From positions 41,582-105,581 of the forward strand of contig NZ_AYYR01000039.1 of NCBI RefSeq assembly GCF_001435975.1: DNA of 64,000 nt, written 5' to 3'. Source of the DNA: Secundilactobacillus collinoides DSM 20515 = JCM 1123. GTDB taxonomy: Bacteria > Bacillota > Bacilli > Lactobacillales > Lactobacillaceae. Every line of letters starts with the position of its first letter. The stretch's first letter is position 1. This document shows positions 1 to 8,628 of the stretch, in pieces. The notes below the pieces were generated by a model. That model ran no database searches. It was not told where the DNA came from and saw only the letters and a program-made list of their open reading frames with translations. Position numbers and translations under genes: made by a program.

Positions 1-285
1 TTCAGCAGGGCGGTTAGGAGGCCGTACACACTAGCTCCGTACCCTGTTATACACGTTCCGGCTAGATAAGAGAAACCCTCTCTATTTAGCCTTCCATAAT
101 TATTTACATCATTAATTGTGTCGCATGGAAACCCTTCCGTCAACCACTAAAACGGGTTCAAGCGCCGCAATATCCTCTTCAAAATGAAACAGTCTATTAC
201 AGAAGCCACGCTGCTTCAAAAAGGCATTCACCTTCTGAACCATCGTGGCTTTTGTTTGGTCATCAAAAACGTTTCTTTAACTAAC
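1..285. other. Non-coding left edge with a possible gene remnant
   Basis: No complete gene is visible here. On the minus strand, at about 116-275, one frame stays open for roughly 50 codons downstream of galT. It lacks a convincing ribosome-binding site and I do not recognise its product. An internal ATG would give a peptide of about 43 residues ending in VSMRHN. It could be a gene remnant or chance. No clear terminator for galT is seen. Confidence 0.3.
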
Positions 286-1749
286 CTACTTTAATTGGCC
301 GATAAACCGGTCAAAGGCCGCTTCACCGTCAGCTGTCTGTTTGAACACGCCAGCATCCTGCAAAACACGGGCAAAGACTTTCCCGATAGCTTGATCAATC
401 AATTGATCAGCGTTGTCGGCCGTAAAGTCGTTGTTGGCCTTCAAATCATCGGCCCAAGCCTTGTGGTAGTCCTTCATCTCGTTAGGTTGATCAAGGACAT
501 ACTTCTTAACATCCTGCATCTCAGTCTTGAGACGGGCAGGTAAAATCGCGCGACCCATAACTTCAATGAGACCGATGTTTTCCTTTTTGATGTGTTGAAC
601 ATCCTGATGTGGATGGAAAATGCCGTCCGGATATTGTTTTGAGGTTTGGTTATCTCGTAAAACGATATCCAGCACAAACTTGTCACCCTTGCGGTAAGCA
701 ATCGGCGTAACCGTATGATGCCGTTCACCATCGGTGTAAGCGCGAACGTCAACGGTTTCGTCCGAATACTGTTTCCAAGATTCGGCAATCAGGTTGGCAG
801 CGTTGATCAGTGAATCTGGGGCATCGCCAGTCAGACGAATCGTAGACATTGGCCATTTCACGATCCCGGCATCCACGTCGTCAAACCCAGGCAAGGTGAC
901 CTTGCGTGCAACCGGCGCTTTCATCATCGGGAACTGGTGCCGACCGCCTTGATAATGGTCCTGAGCGAGCATTGAACCACCGACAATTGGCAAATCAGCG
1001 TTACTCCCCACAAAATAGTGCGGGAAAGTGTGGACAATTTCCAATAGGTTAGTAAACGTCCGTTGCGTAATGGCCATCGGCCGGTGCGCCGCCAGCAAGA
1101 AGATGGCATGCTCACTGAAGTAGGCGTATGGCGAATATTGGAAGCCCCATGGTTCACCGCCCAGGGTCATCCGAATCACCCGGTGATTTGAACGCGCTGG
1201 GTAACCTAAACGCCCTAGGTAACCTTCGTTTTCAATTGCCAACTGGCTTAACGGGTAGGTGTTCGTCTTTTGGTTCCGGGCCGCTGCGATTGCCTTTGGG
1301 TCCTTTTCTGGCTTAGAAAGGTTGATGGTAATTTCCAAATCGCCAAAGTCTGTTGGGGCATCAAAAACAATATTTTTCGCAATGGCACGCGTCTTAATGT
1401 AATCATTCTTACGACTTAAATCGTAGAAGTAGTCAGTAGCTTCTTCCGGACTGTTATTGTATTTGTTCCAAAAGGTGGTGTTCACATTTGCGGGCGTTGG
1501 CGTCATCAGATCAGTCAGTTGCGCTTCAAGAATGTCCTTGTCCGTCTGACTGTCTTCGATTTTGCCATTCTTAACGGCCGTTTCAAGCAACGCATCAAGC
1601 ACGTCTAACAAATCATCGCTTTTCGCGTCAATCGCATCAGCATCACCCACAAAACCGAGTACTTTATTAGTGACGTAAATTCGGTCAAGCGGTTGATACG
1701 TGCCGCTTGCAATGATTGCGTCAACAAATTGATCGACTGTTTTGGCCAT
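286..1749 (-). CDS. galT: UDP-glucose--hexose-1-phosphate uridylyltransferase (GalT, type 2)
   Basis: Cytosolic Leloir-pathway enzyme that exchanges UMP between UDP-glucose and galactose 1-phosphate. At 487 residues it has the length and character of the Firmicutes type-2 GalT family, distinct from the shorter E. coli enzyme. The start ATG lies only 2 nt after the galE stop, with a GGGGTGA ribosome-binding site inside the galE end, so it is translationally coupled and last in a galK-galE-galT order. The reading frame is intact. Confidence 0.95.
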   Translation of the reverse strand: MAKTVDQFVDAIIASGTYQPLDRIYVTNKVLGFVGDADAIDAKSDDLLDVLDALLETAVKNGKIEDSQTDKDILEAQLTDLMTPTPANVNTTFWNKYNNSPEEATDYFYDLSRKNDYIKTRAIAKNIVFDAPTDFGDLEITINLSKPEKDPKAIAAARNQKTNTYPLSQLAIENEGYLGRLGYPARSNHRVIRMTLGGEPWGFQYSPYAYFSEHAIFLLAAHRPMAITQRTFTNLLEIVHTFPHYFVGSNADLPIVGGSMLAQDHYQGGRHQFPMMKAPVARKVTLPGFDDVDAGIVKWPMSTIRLTGDAPDSLINAANLIAESWKQYSDETVDVRAYTDGERHHTVTPIAYRKGDKFVLDIVLRDNQTSKQYPDGIFHPHQDVQHIKKENIGLIEVMGRAILPARLKTEMQDVKKYVLDQPNEMKDYHKAWADDLKANNDFTADNADQLIDQAIGKVFARVLQDAGVFKQTADGEAAFDRFIGQLK

Positions 1750-1751
1750 GA

Positions 1752-2756
1752 TTATGCTTCACCCCGATCGTTGTAACCCTTTGGATGGCTTTGCTTCCAG
1801 TTCCAGGCAGTGCGAATGATTTCTTCAACATCATCGTACTGCGGCTTCCAGCCAAGAATCTTCCGCGCCTTGTCAGAGGCGGCAATCAAGGTACTTGGAT
1901 CACCGGCGCGCCGTGGGGCGTCTTCGGCAGGAATTGGTTGACCGGTAGCCTTCCGGACAGCTTCCAAAATTTCCTTGTTTGAAAAACCAGTCGATGAGCC
2001 TAAGTTGAAGGCATCACTGTCGTGGCCGTCCTTGAGATATTCAAGCGCCAAAATATGGGCGTCAGCTAAATCCATAACGTGCACATAGTCACGAACGTTA
2101 GTCCCATCCTTAGTTGGATAGTCGGTCCCAAAGATTTTCAGCCCGTCACGTTCGCCGGCAGCCACTTGGAGAATAATAGGAACCAAATGAGTTTCTGGAT
2201 GGTGATCTTCACCAATCGAGCCATCGTCCTTAGCACCGGCAACGTTGAAGTAGCGTAAAGCCACGAACTTGATACCGTATGCCTTGTCAGCCCACTTGAT
2301 AATTTTTTCCATGCAGAGTTTTGATTCGCCGTATGGGTTAGTTGGAATCTGCGGGTCCGTTTCCTTGATTGGAATCTGCTTTGGTTCGCCATAGGTCGCA
2401 GCGGTACTTGAGAAGATGATCCGTTTGATGTCGTGATCCTTCATCGCTTCCAACAGTGTGATCATGCCACCGGTGTTGTTGTCAAAGTACTTCAAAGGAT
2501 TTTCCATAGATTCTGGCACGATTGAAAAGGCTGCGAAATGAATCACGCCTTCAACGTTGGTTTCAGTCCCAAATACACGGTCCAAGAACCCACGGTCGCG
2601 GATATCCCCCTGGTAGAAACGTGCCTTGGGGTTCACTGCGGCGCGGTGACCAGTGATCAAGTTATCGATCACGGCAACGTCGTAGCCCTTTTCAACTAAA
2701 CGATCAACGGTGTGAGAGCCGATGTAGCCGGCACCGCCTAAAACAACAACTGTCAT
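1752..2756 (-). CDS. galE: UDP-glucose 4-epimerase
   Basis: Interconverts UDP-galactose and UDP-glucose in the Leloir pathway. It is an extended short-chain dehydrogenase: the N-terminal NAD-binding glycine motif GGAGYIGS is at residues 7-14 and the catalytic YxxxK lies in NPYGESK near residue 145. The length of 334 residues is normal. The start is supported by GGAGG about 9 nt upstream of ATG. It lies between galK and galT; a hairpin separates it from galK. Confidence 0.96.
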   Translation of the reverse strand: MTVVVLGGAGYIGSHTVDRLVEKGYDVAVIDNLITGHRAAVNPKARFYQGDIRDRGFLDRVFGTETNVEGVIHFAAFSIVPESMENPLKYFDNNTGGMITLLEAMKDHDIKRIIFSSTAATYGEPKQIPIKETDPQIPTNPYGESKLCMEKIIKWADKAYGIKFVALRYFNVAGAKDDGSIGEDHHPETHLVPIILQVAAGERDGLKIFGTDYPTKDGTNVRDYVHVMDLADAHILALEYLKDGHDSDAFNLGSSTGFSNKEILEAVRKATGQPIPAEDAPRRAGDPSTLIAASDKARKILGWKPQYDDVEEIIRTAWNWKQSHPKGYNDRGEA

Positions 2757-2798
2757 GTAAGTAGCCTCCTGTAATTCTCTCGTCTTATCTCATAAACA

Positions 2799-2826
2799 AC
2801 ACTCACTGGGCGGGGCCAGCGAGTGT
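2799..2826 (-). terminator. Hairpin between galK and galE
   Basis: An 11-bp stem (2799-2809 with 2816-2826, one mismatch) and a 6-nt loop lie just after galK. The following T-run on the minus strand is poor (TGTTT), so this looks like a partial terminator or processing hairpin that lowers galET relative to galK, not a full stop. Confidence 0.5.
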
Positions 2827-2867
2827 CGCTTGTATCACTTTAATTGTACGCTTTTACTAAAACTAGA

Positions 2868-4043
2868 TTAAGCTTTGATTTCCTTTGGACCATCAGCAAT
2901 ATTAGCAACATAGAAACTAGCATCATAACCGATCTCCTTCTTATAAACGTCGCCGACTGCCTTAGAGAAGGCATCGACCTTGTCCTTGTTCACAATGGCA
3001 ATCGCACAGCCACCGAAACCGGCACCAGTCATCCGGGCGCCAAGGACCCCATCTTGTTGCAAAGCCGTTTGGACTAAGCAATCCAATTCCTTACCGGTCA
3101 CTTCGTAGTCGTAACGTAATGAAACGCCGGAAGCGTTCACTAACTTACCGAACTTCACTAAGTCGCCATCCGTTAAGGCCTGCTTAGCGCGCAAGGTCCG
3201 TTGGTTTTCGATAACGGCGTGACGGGCACGCTTGATCAGGGTGTCATCGTCGACCAGGTAGGAGTCTTCGTCAAATTGATCCTGGGTCAGTTCACCTAAC
3301 GTCTTGATATCGACGCCGCCCTTTTGCATCCGGGCAACAGCTTCTTCACATTGGTTGCGGCGTTCGTTGTACTTAGAATCAACCAGTTCACGGCGCTTGT
3401 TGGTGTTCATGATAACGACCACGTTATCGCCTAATTCAGCTGGAACGTATTCGTACTTCAGTGTGTTGGTATCAAGCAAAACTGCTTGGTCCTTCTTACC
3501 CATCCCAATGGCGAATTGGTCCATGATCCCAGTATTCAAACCAAGATAGTCGTTTTCAACCGCTTGGCCGTTCTTAACCAAGTCAAGCTGTTCCAAGCCC
3601 CAGCCAAATTCAGTGTTGAAAATGTTGCCCAGCAATAATTCAATTGATGCAGATGATGACAAACCGGATGCATCTGGCAGGTCACCGTGAACAAACAAAT
3701 CGAAGCCATGAGGGGCAGTAAGGTTCTTGTTTGCTTTTAATTCGTAGAGCACGCCACGGACGAATTTGTCCCAGCTTAAGTCCTTCTTGAAATCGAGTTC
3801 ATCAGTTGTAAATTCAATGACGCCGGCGTCTGGAATGTTGGCGGATTGCACGCGGATCTTGTTATCCTCACGTGTTTTGTAGACCCCGTAAGTCCCCATG
3901 CTGATAGCACATGGGAACACGTTGCCACCGTTATAATCAGTATGTTCACCAATCAGATTGATCCGGCCTGGAGCGAAGTATACCTTGTCAGCTTCGTAGC
4001 CGAATGCATCGTTAAATTCCTTTTTTAAACTTTGATAGTCCAT
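2868..4043 (-). CDS. galK: Galactokinase
   Basis: Phosphorylates alpha-galactose at C1 with ATP, the first Leloir step. The GHMP-kinase motifs are all present: galactose-binding GRINLIGEHTDYNGG near the N-terminus, the ATP-binding LPDASGLSSSAS loop, and the C-terminal MTGAGFGGC. I chose the ATG at 4043 (MDYQSLKKEF, 391 residues) because GGAGGCG lies 7-8 nt upstream; an upstream in-frame ATG would add 23 unlikely residues. It is the first gene of galKET, with a good promoter and operators just upstream. Confidence 0.95.
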   Translation of the reverse strand: MDYQSLKKEFNDAFGYEADKVYFAPGRINLIGEHTDYNGGNVFPCAISMGTYGVYKTREDNKIRVQSANIPDAGVIEFTTDELDFKKDLSWDKFVRGVLYELKANKNLTAPHGFDLFVHGDLPDASGLSSSASIELLLGNIFNTEFGWGLEQLDLVKNGQAVENDYLGLNTGIMDQFAIGMGKKDQAVLLDTNTLKYEYVPAELGDNVVVIMNTNKRRELVDSKYNERRNQCEEAVARMQKGGVDIKTLGELTQDQFDEDSYLVDDDTLIKRARHAVIENQRTLRAKQALTDGDLVKFGKLVNASGVSLRYDYEVTGKELDCLVQTALQQDGVLGARMTGAGFGGCAIAIVNKDKVDAFSKAVGDVYKKEIGYDASFYVANIADGPKEIKA

Positions 4044-4055
4044 GATCACGCCTCC

Positions 4056-4175
4056 GTTTTTACTAAAACTTTTACCATAAACTAAGATACGCCAAATGCC
4101 GTCACAAGTCAAATGTAATCGGTTACTTTTCAGGAGTAAAATTTCACAATCTCGTTTTTTCTTGTGAATTTTACT
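4056..4175 (-). promoter_or_regulatory. galK promoter with AGTAAAA inverted repeats and a GTAAcCGaTTAC palindrome
   Basis: On the minus strand, -35 TTGACT (4107-4112) and -10 TATCTT (4084-4089) are 17 nt apart. A LacI-type palindrome GTAATCGGTTAC (4115-4126) abuts the -35. Further upstream, AGTAAAATTTCACAA (4135-4149) faces TTGTGAATTTTACT (4162-4175) as a near-perfect inverted repeat. A further GTTTTTACTAAAAC (4056-4069) lies between the -10 and the start codon. A similar CTTTTACTAAAAC occurs just after galK (about 2851-2863). I infer binding by a GalR/LacI-type regulator and possibly CcpA. Confidence 0.6.
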
Positions 4176-4531
4176 ACGGTTATTGGGTTTGCAGGTAAGT
4201 TATACGTCACTTTGCTGACTAACTCTGCGCACTGAAGGTCTCCTTTATTGGTTACCATAAAAAAACGATTAGGAGTTACCGCCAGGAAAGTGGTTGCCGT
4301 CTATAACTGATAATTAACTAACTGGAAAACCACTAGTTTTACTTTCAAGCCAAGTTTTTAATGCCCGAACGGAAAAGCACCTGAGTGCATCTTTGCTCAA
4401 TTCGCACAACCCTTGATCATCATCGTTTATGGTCATTAGCTCAGATGGTTACTAATGCAATGATTGTTGTGATAGAAATGGCTCATTGTTGTCAATTAGC
4501 ATAAAGTGCGTTTAAAAGCGTATTACTCACG
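4176..4531. other. Intergenic stretch without recognised features
   Basis: Apart from the galK upstream operators at one end and the pgm terminator at the other, I see no coding frame with a ribosome-binding site and no strong hairpin in this stretch. Confidence 0.5.
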
Positions 4532-4557
4532 AAAAAAACGACCACTCAAGATGAGTG
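4532..4557 (-). terminator. Terminator of pgm
   Basis: A 6-bp stem, CACTCA (4543-4548) with TGAGTG (4552-4557), is followed on the minus strand by a run of seven T (4532-4538). It lies just past the pgm stop codon. Confidence 0.7.
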
Positions 4558-4581
4558 ATTGCTAGCTGTTATCCGTAAAAG

Positions 4582-6315
4582 TTAATCGAACTTAGCCACC
4601 CATTCGTCAAGCGCGTTGACGAAGTTGGTGAGGTTCTGGTTTGCTTCAGCATCAGTCTTGCCACTGGTACCAGTGTAGAACTTGATTTTGGGTTCGGTTC
4701 CGGAAGGCCGGACAGCGATCCACGTGCCATCCGTTAACCAGTACTTCAACACGTTTGACTCTGGCAGATCCAATTTATCAGTGGTGCCGTCTGTGTGGGT
4801 TGCTGTTTGGGTCTGATAATCATCGGTGGTTTCAACTTTGACGCCGGCAAATTCGGTCGGTGTATTTTCACGCAAAGCGCTCATAATAGCCGCCATCTTG
4901 TCAGCACCATCCACGCCGTCGAATTCTTTAAAGGTGGTCTTTTCAGCGTAAAATCCGTATTCCTTGTACAATTGCTGAATACCATCATAAAGTGTCAGCC
5001 CTTGTTGCTTATAGTAAGCAGCAACTTCCGCCAGCAAAATAGTCGACTGAATGGCATCCTTGTCCCGAACAAACGGGTTGATCAGGTAACCGAAACTTTC
5101 TTCGAACCCGAACAGGAAGGTGTGGTCGTGATTTTCTTCAGCCAGTTTGATCTGTTCAGCAATGTACTTGAACCCAGTCAACACGTTCTTCATTGTGACA
5201 CCGTAATGTTCGGCAATCTTAGTGGCAAGTTCCGTCGAAACAATGGACTTCACAACAAGCCCATCGGCTGGCAATGCGTTGGCGTCCTGCTTGGCCTTCA
5301 GGATATAGTTCAGCAAAACAGAAGCAATTTGGTTGCCAGTCATCAACTGGTACTCACCGTTTGGCATCCGAACTGCGGCGCCCAAACGGTCGGCATCAGG
5401 GTCAGTGGCTACTAATAAATCAGCACCCTGTTCCTTCCCTAATTTGATTGCCATGTTGAAGGCTTCGGGAAATTCTGGGTTCGGGTGTTCAACCGTTGGA
5501 AATTCAGGGTCAGCAATTGCTTGTTCCTTGACCATCGTAAAGTGGTCATAACCGGCGTTTTTCAGGGCACGGTAGCCAATGACACGCCCGGTCCCATGAA
5601 GCGGTGTGTAGATCAGCTTCATGTCCTTACCGACTTCATCAATCAGTTTGTTATTGATGGAGACTTCAGCGATACCTTTGAAGTAGTCTTCATCGACGTC
5701 TTCGCCAATGATGTGCATAGTGTCAGATTGACGGAGTTTTGGTTCGGCAACGGTTGCCACCGTGAACAAATTATCAATGCCACGCACATAATCAGTAATC
5801 TTGTCAGCTTCAACGGGCGGCATTTGACCGCCATCCGGGCCGTAGATTTTGAACCCGTTATACTGCTTCGGGTTATGACTAGCGGTGATCATGATTCCAG
5901 CGTAGGTGTGCAAATGACGCACTGCAAACGACAACTCTGGGGTTGGCCGGATGTCATCAAAAACGTAGCTTGGGATTTTGTGGGCCCCCAACACCATTGC
6001 GGCGTGGTGGGCAAATTCACGTGACTGGTAACGGGAATCGAAGCTGATGGCGACGCCGCGTTGTTTGGTCTCTTCATCTAAAGTATCCATGAATCGGGCT
6101 AAACCTTCAGTTGCTGAACCAACCGTGTACAGGTTCATGCGTCCGATACCGGGACCAATCAAGCCGCGCATTCCGGCCGTCCCAAAGGACATTGGTTTTG
6201 TAAAGGCTTCTTCAAGTGCTTCATTATCGTTGGCCATGTCAGCCAAGTCAGTGGCTAATTGTGGATCAAGATTTTTATAGTTCTTCCAGGTTTGATAATT
6301 ATCTTTCCAGCTCAT
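4582..6315 (-). CDS. pgm: Alpha-phosphoglucomutase / phospho-sugar mutase
   Basis: Interconverts glucose 1-phosphate and glucose 6-phosphate, linking galactose breakdown to glycolysis and UDP-glucose supply. It is a 577-residue alpha-D-phosphohexomutase with the phosphoserine loop TASHNP, the metal loop DPDADR and the sugar-binding GFEESFGY; the C-terminal phosphate-binding RPSGTEPK is also present. I chose ATG 6315 (MSWKDNYQTW) over an upstream in-frame start, because GGAG lies about 10 nt before it and because homologues begin similarly. Its promoter carries a perfect AGTAAAA palindrome shared with galK. Confidence 0.94.
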   Translation of the reverse strand: MSWKDNYQTWKNYKNLDPQLATDLADMANDNEALEEAFTKPMSFGTAGMRGLIGPGIGRMNLYTVGSATEGLARFMDTLDEETKQRGVAISFDSRYQSREFAHHAAMVLGAHKIPSYVFDDIRPTPELSFAVRHLHTYAGIMITASHNPKQYNGFKIYGPDGGQMPPVEADKITDYVRGIDNLFTVATVAEPKLRQSDTMHIIGEDVDEDYFKGIAEVSINNKLIDEVGKDMKLIYTPLHGTGRVIGYRALKNAGYDHFTMVKEQAIADPEFPTVEHPNPEFPEAFNMAIKLGKEQGADLLVATDPDADRLGAAVRMPNGEYQLMTGNQIASVLLNYILKAKQDANALPADGLVVKSIVSTELATKIAEHYGVTMKNVLTGFKYIAEQIKLAEENHDHTFLFGFEESFGYLINPFVRDKDAIQSTILLAEVAAYYKQQGLTLYDGIQQLYKEYGFYAEKTTFKEFDGVDGADKMAAIMSALRENTPTEFAGVKVETTDDYQTQTATHTDGTTDKLDLPESNVLKYWLTDGTWIAVRPSGTEPKIKFYTGTSGKTDAEANQNLTNFVNALDEWVAKFD

Positions 6316-6358
6316 TAAAAATCGCTCCTTATTATCGTTTCTTATTTGCGATAGACTA

Positions 6359-6413
6359 ATTATACCGTTTTCATTGTAACGCAGAAAGTCGAAAAATAGT
6401 AAAAATTTTACTA
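6359..6413 (-). promoter_or_regulatory. pgm promoter with 17-bp perfect palindrome
   Basis: A consensus -10 TATAAT lies at 6359-6364 on the minus strand; the -35 is weak (TTTCTG-like). Upstream at 6397-6413 is the perfect palindrome TAGTAAAAATTTTACTA, matching half-sites in the galK promoter. I infer shared control of galactose and glucose-phosphate metabolism. Confidence 0.55.
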
Positions 6414-6644
6414 AATAATCATTCAGTGCATAGCACCTGAGTTGAAAGCCCTTCCACATTCCATTCATCTGACGATCCTATGCGCCTGCTATGAACTATT
6501 TTTATCTTCTTGCGATGTCTGGTTTTCCCCTGTAATCTTACAAAAACTGCTTTTCCACAGAGTCGGTTGCCCATACTAACGCTTCTGGCTCAGTCATGGT
6601 ACACTTGTCGATGAAATGCGTAAACTCGAAAGAAGGTCATTATA

Positions 6645-8036
6645 TTGTCAGTCCGCCCCTATAGTTTTAGCCAAGTTCAAATCACCCAGTCCCTTGAAAA
6701 ACAGGAAAAACTGGGTAAGACCATCCGTAAGACCGCGCCTTTCGAAACGCTGGGCAGCTTTAAGCCGATCTCCCGTGATCCCAATCGACTGATGGATCAA
6801 GTTCGGCAGATTTTGATTCCAGAACTGTTGCCGGAACGCACTCAACGGATGAGTGAGTCGCTCTTCACGTTCTTTCGAGGAACGGCAGAACTGATGGAAT
6901 ATGATTTAGCTCACCAAACCAACTCGCCGATTCACGCCATCACTTGCGGTGACGCCCACGTCGGAAATTTCGGGCTGTTTGCATCGCCGGAACGGCACCT
7001 GTTGTTTGACTTGAACGATTTTGACGAAGCCGGCATCAACCCATTCGAATGGGACGTGAAACGCCTCGCCGTCAGTGTCATTTTGGCGGCTGGCGAACAT
7101 CCTGATTTTGACAGCTCGCTGTTGCCTGCTTTGCTGAAGGACCTTGGCCGCTCCTACCGCGAAAGTATGAACGCCATGTTTGAACGCACCACCTTGAACC
7201 GCTTCTATCCTTTAAATGAAGTTGAGACACTGCTGAACGCGATTCCCGATGAACTGCAACACAATAAGAAACTCAAAAAGTTCATGGAAAAGGCCGGCAA
7301 ACGCGATTCTGAACAAGTTGTCCGCAAGTTCACTACAACCAAGGCAGACGGGACTTGCCTGTTCAATGAGAACGCGCCGCGAACCCGTCACGTTAAGGAT
7401 AATGTCACAAAAAATATTGAAAAATACCTTTCTGACTACCGTGATACTCTGCAGCCGGATGTCAATATGATGCTGTCGCAGTTTACGGTTACCGATGTGG
7501 TGCGGCATAGTGTGGGCGTTGGCAGTTTTGGTTCCCGCTGCTACCTTGTCCTAATGACGAGTACCGATGGCAGCCACCTGGTGCTCCAAATCAAAGAAGC
7601 CCTGCCGACCCGTAAATTGGCCGATCGCCTCCCTGATGAAGCCAGTGTTGCTTTTGAAAAGAATGAAGGCAAACGAATCGTTTACTCACAGAAGATCCTA
7701 CAATCTGCCTCCGACCCGTTTCTCGGTTATTTTGCCGGTACGTCACGCTCCTACTACGTCCGCCAATTCCGGGATATGAAGGCTTCCGTTGACCTTAGCC
7801 AACTTGACTGGGAACAGTTTGAGGCTTACGCCAAGACCTGCGCTTGGATTCTCGGCACCGCTCATGCTCAGAGTCCGACTGCCGGAATGATCCTCGGCTA
7901 TGTCGGCCATTCTGAAAAGTTTGATACCGCCATTGCTGACTGGTCTCAAGCATACATTGAGCAGGTTAAGGGTGACTATCAGGCCTTTAAACTGTACCGG
8001 TTAGCAAAGGATGCAGAGCAGCTCAGCAACGCCTAA
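6645..8036 (+). CDS. DUF2252 family protein
   Basis: A 463-residue protein of the DUF2252 family (COG4320), whose biochemical role is not established. The segment CGDAHVGNFG followed by LNDFDEA resembles the catalytic GDxHxGN and DFD motifs of aminoglycoside-phosphotransferase/kinase-fold proteins; that similarity is my reading. It begins with TTG at 6645, preceded by AGAAGGT. It stands alone between its own upstream gap and a strong terminator. There are no signal peptide or membrane segments. Confidence 0.8.
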   Translation: MSVRPYSFSQVQITQSLEKQEKLGKTIRKTAPFETLGSFKPISRDPNRLMDQVRQILIPELLPERTQRMSESLFTFFRGTAELMEYDLAHQTNSPIHAITCGDAHVGNFGLFASPERHLLFDLNDFDEAGINPFEWDVKRLAVSVILAAGEHPDFDSSLLPALLKDLGRSYRESMNAMFERTTLNRFYPLNEVETLLNAIPDELQHNKKLKKFMEKAGKRDSEQVVRKFTTTKADGTCLFNENAPRTRHVKDNVTKNIEKYLSDYRDTLQPDVNMMLSQFTVTDVVRHSVGVGSFGSRCYLVLMTSTDGSHLVLQIKEALPTRKLADRLPDEASVAFEKNEGKRIVYSQKILQSASDPFLGYFAGTSRSYYVRQFRDMKASVDLSQLDWEQFEAYAKTCAWILGTAHAQSPTAGMILGYVGHSEKFDTAIADWSQAYIEQVKGDYQAFKLYRLAKDAEQLSNA

Positions 8037-8050
8037 TTTAATTAACAATC

Positions 8051-8098
8051 AAAACGTGCTCATGACTACCAAAAATGGTAATTGTTGGCACGTTTTTT
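8051..8098. terminator. Bidirectional terminator between convergent genes
   Basis: AAAACGTGC (8051-8059) pairs with GCACGTTTT, followed by a T-run to 8098, with an inner TACCA/TGGTA stem. It ends the DUF2252 gene; its T-run overlaps the stop codon of the convergent minus-strand gene. Confidence 0.8.
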
Positions 8099-8372
8099 AA
8101 TTGCGTTCGGGCAGCAGCAAATTCAACGCGTGCTCGATGGCCGCTCGCCGGCGCTGAAATTCTGTCAAAACGGCCTCGCGCGGGATATTTTCGCGCAAGA
8201 CTTCCGCTAGAATATCATCGTCCGTCATATGCAAACGGTCTTTCGACACGAATTCGTAACCGAACCCATTTTTAAACCGGTAGGGGCGAACGATGACGCC
8301 GGGGCCAATGTTAAATTCAATCGGAACTTCAATCATATGATGATCTTCAATCTGTTTCGTACGTAAATACAT
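8097..8372 (-). CDS. Hypothetical protein, 91 residues
   Basis: I do not recognise this protein. It is soluble-looking, starts MYLRTKQIEDHH and ends in an Arg/Glu-rich helix (EFQRRRAAIEHALNLL). A strong AGAGGAGG ribosome-binding site about 6 nt before the ATG supports it being real. It is convergent with the DUF2252 gene, and its stop codon sits inside their shared terminator. Confidence 0.65.
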   Translation of the reverse strand: MYLRTKQIEDHHMIEVPIEFNIGPGVIVRPYRFKNGFGYEFVSKDRLHMTDDDILAEVLRENIPREAVLTEFQRRRAAIEHALNLLLPERN

Positions 8373-8577
8373 TCAGTGCCTCCTCTGTCTTCCGTTCCAT
8401 TCAATGAGTGTCCCAGTTTTTCATTCAGCTGTCTAAGAAATACGATCAATCTCTGCCGCAATACAGTCCACTGACTTTATTTACACTTCATTAGTTGCTG
8501 AAATATCGGACAATACCCATAACTACGCAAAAAAATGACTACCAGCTCAAAACTGACAGCATTTTTCGACAACAAAA

Positions 8578-8607
8578 GCCGGCAGCAGTCATTTCGACTG
8601 CTGCCGG
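8578..8607 (-). terminator. Terminator of the PEPCK-like gene
   Basis: A perfect 13-bp stem GCCGGCAGCAGTC with loop ATTTC, followed on the minus strand by TTTTGTTG. It lies about 20 nt past the stop codon of the 8629-10329 gene. The 8373-8577 stretch holds nothing else I recognise. Confidence 0.8.
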
Positions 8608-8628
8608 CTCAAGTCATACGATTTTATT

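Noticed and set aside
1..62. Third copy of the palindromic element at the left edge
   Set aside because: GCGGTTAG and a few other bases match the element, but no stem or conserved ends can be aligned; similarity is too weak.
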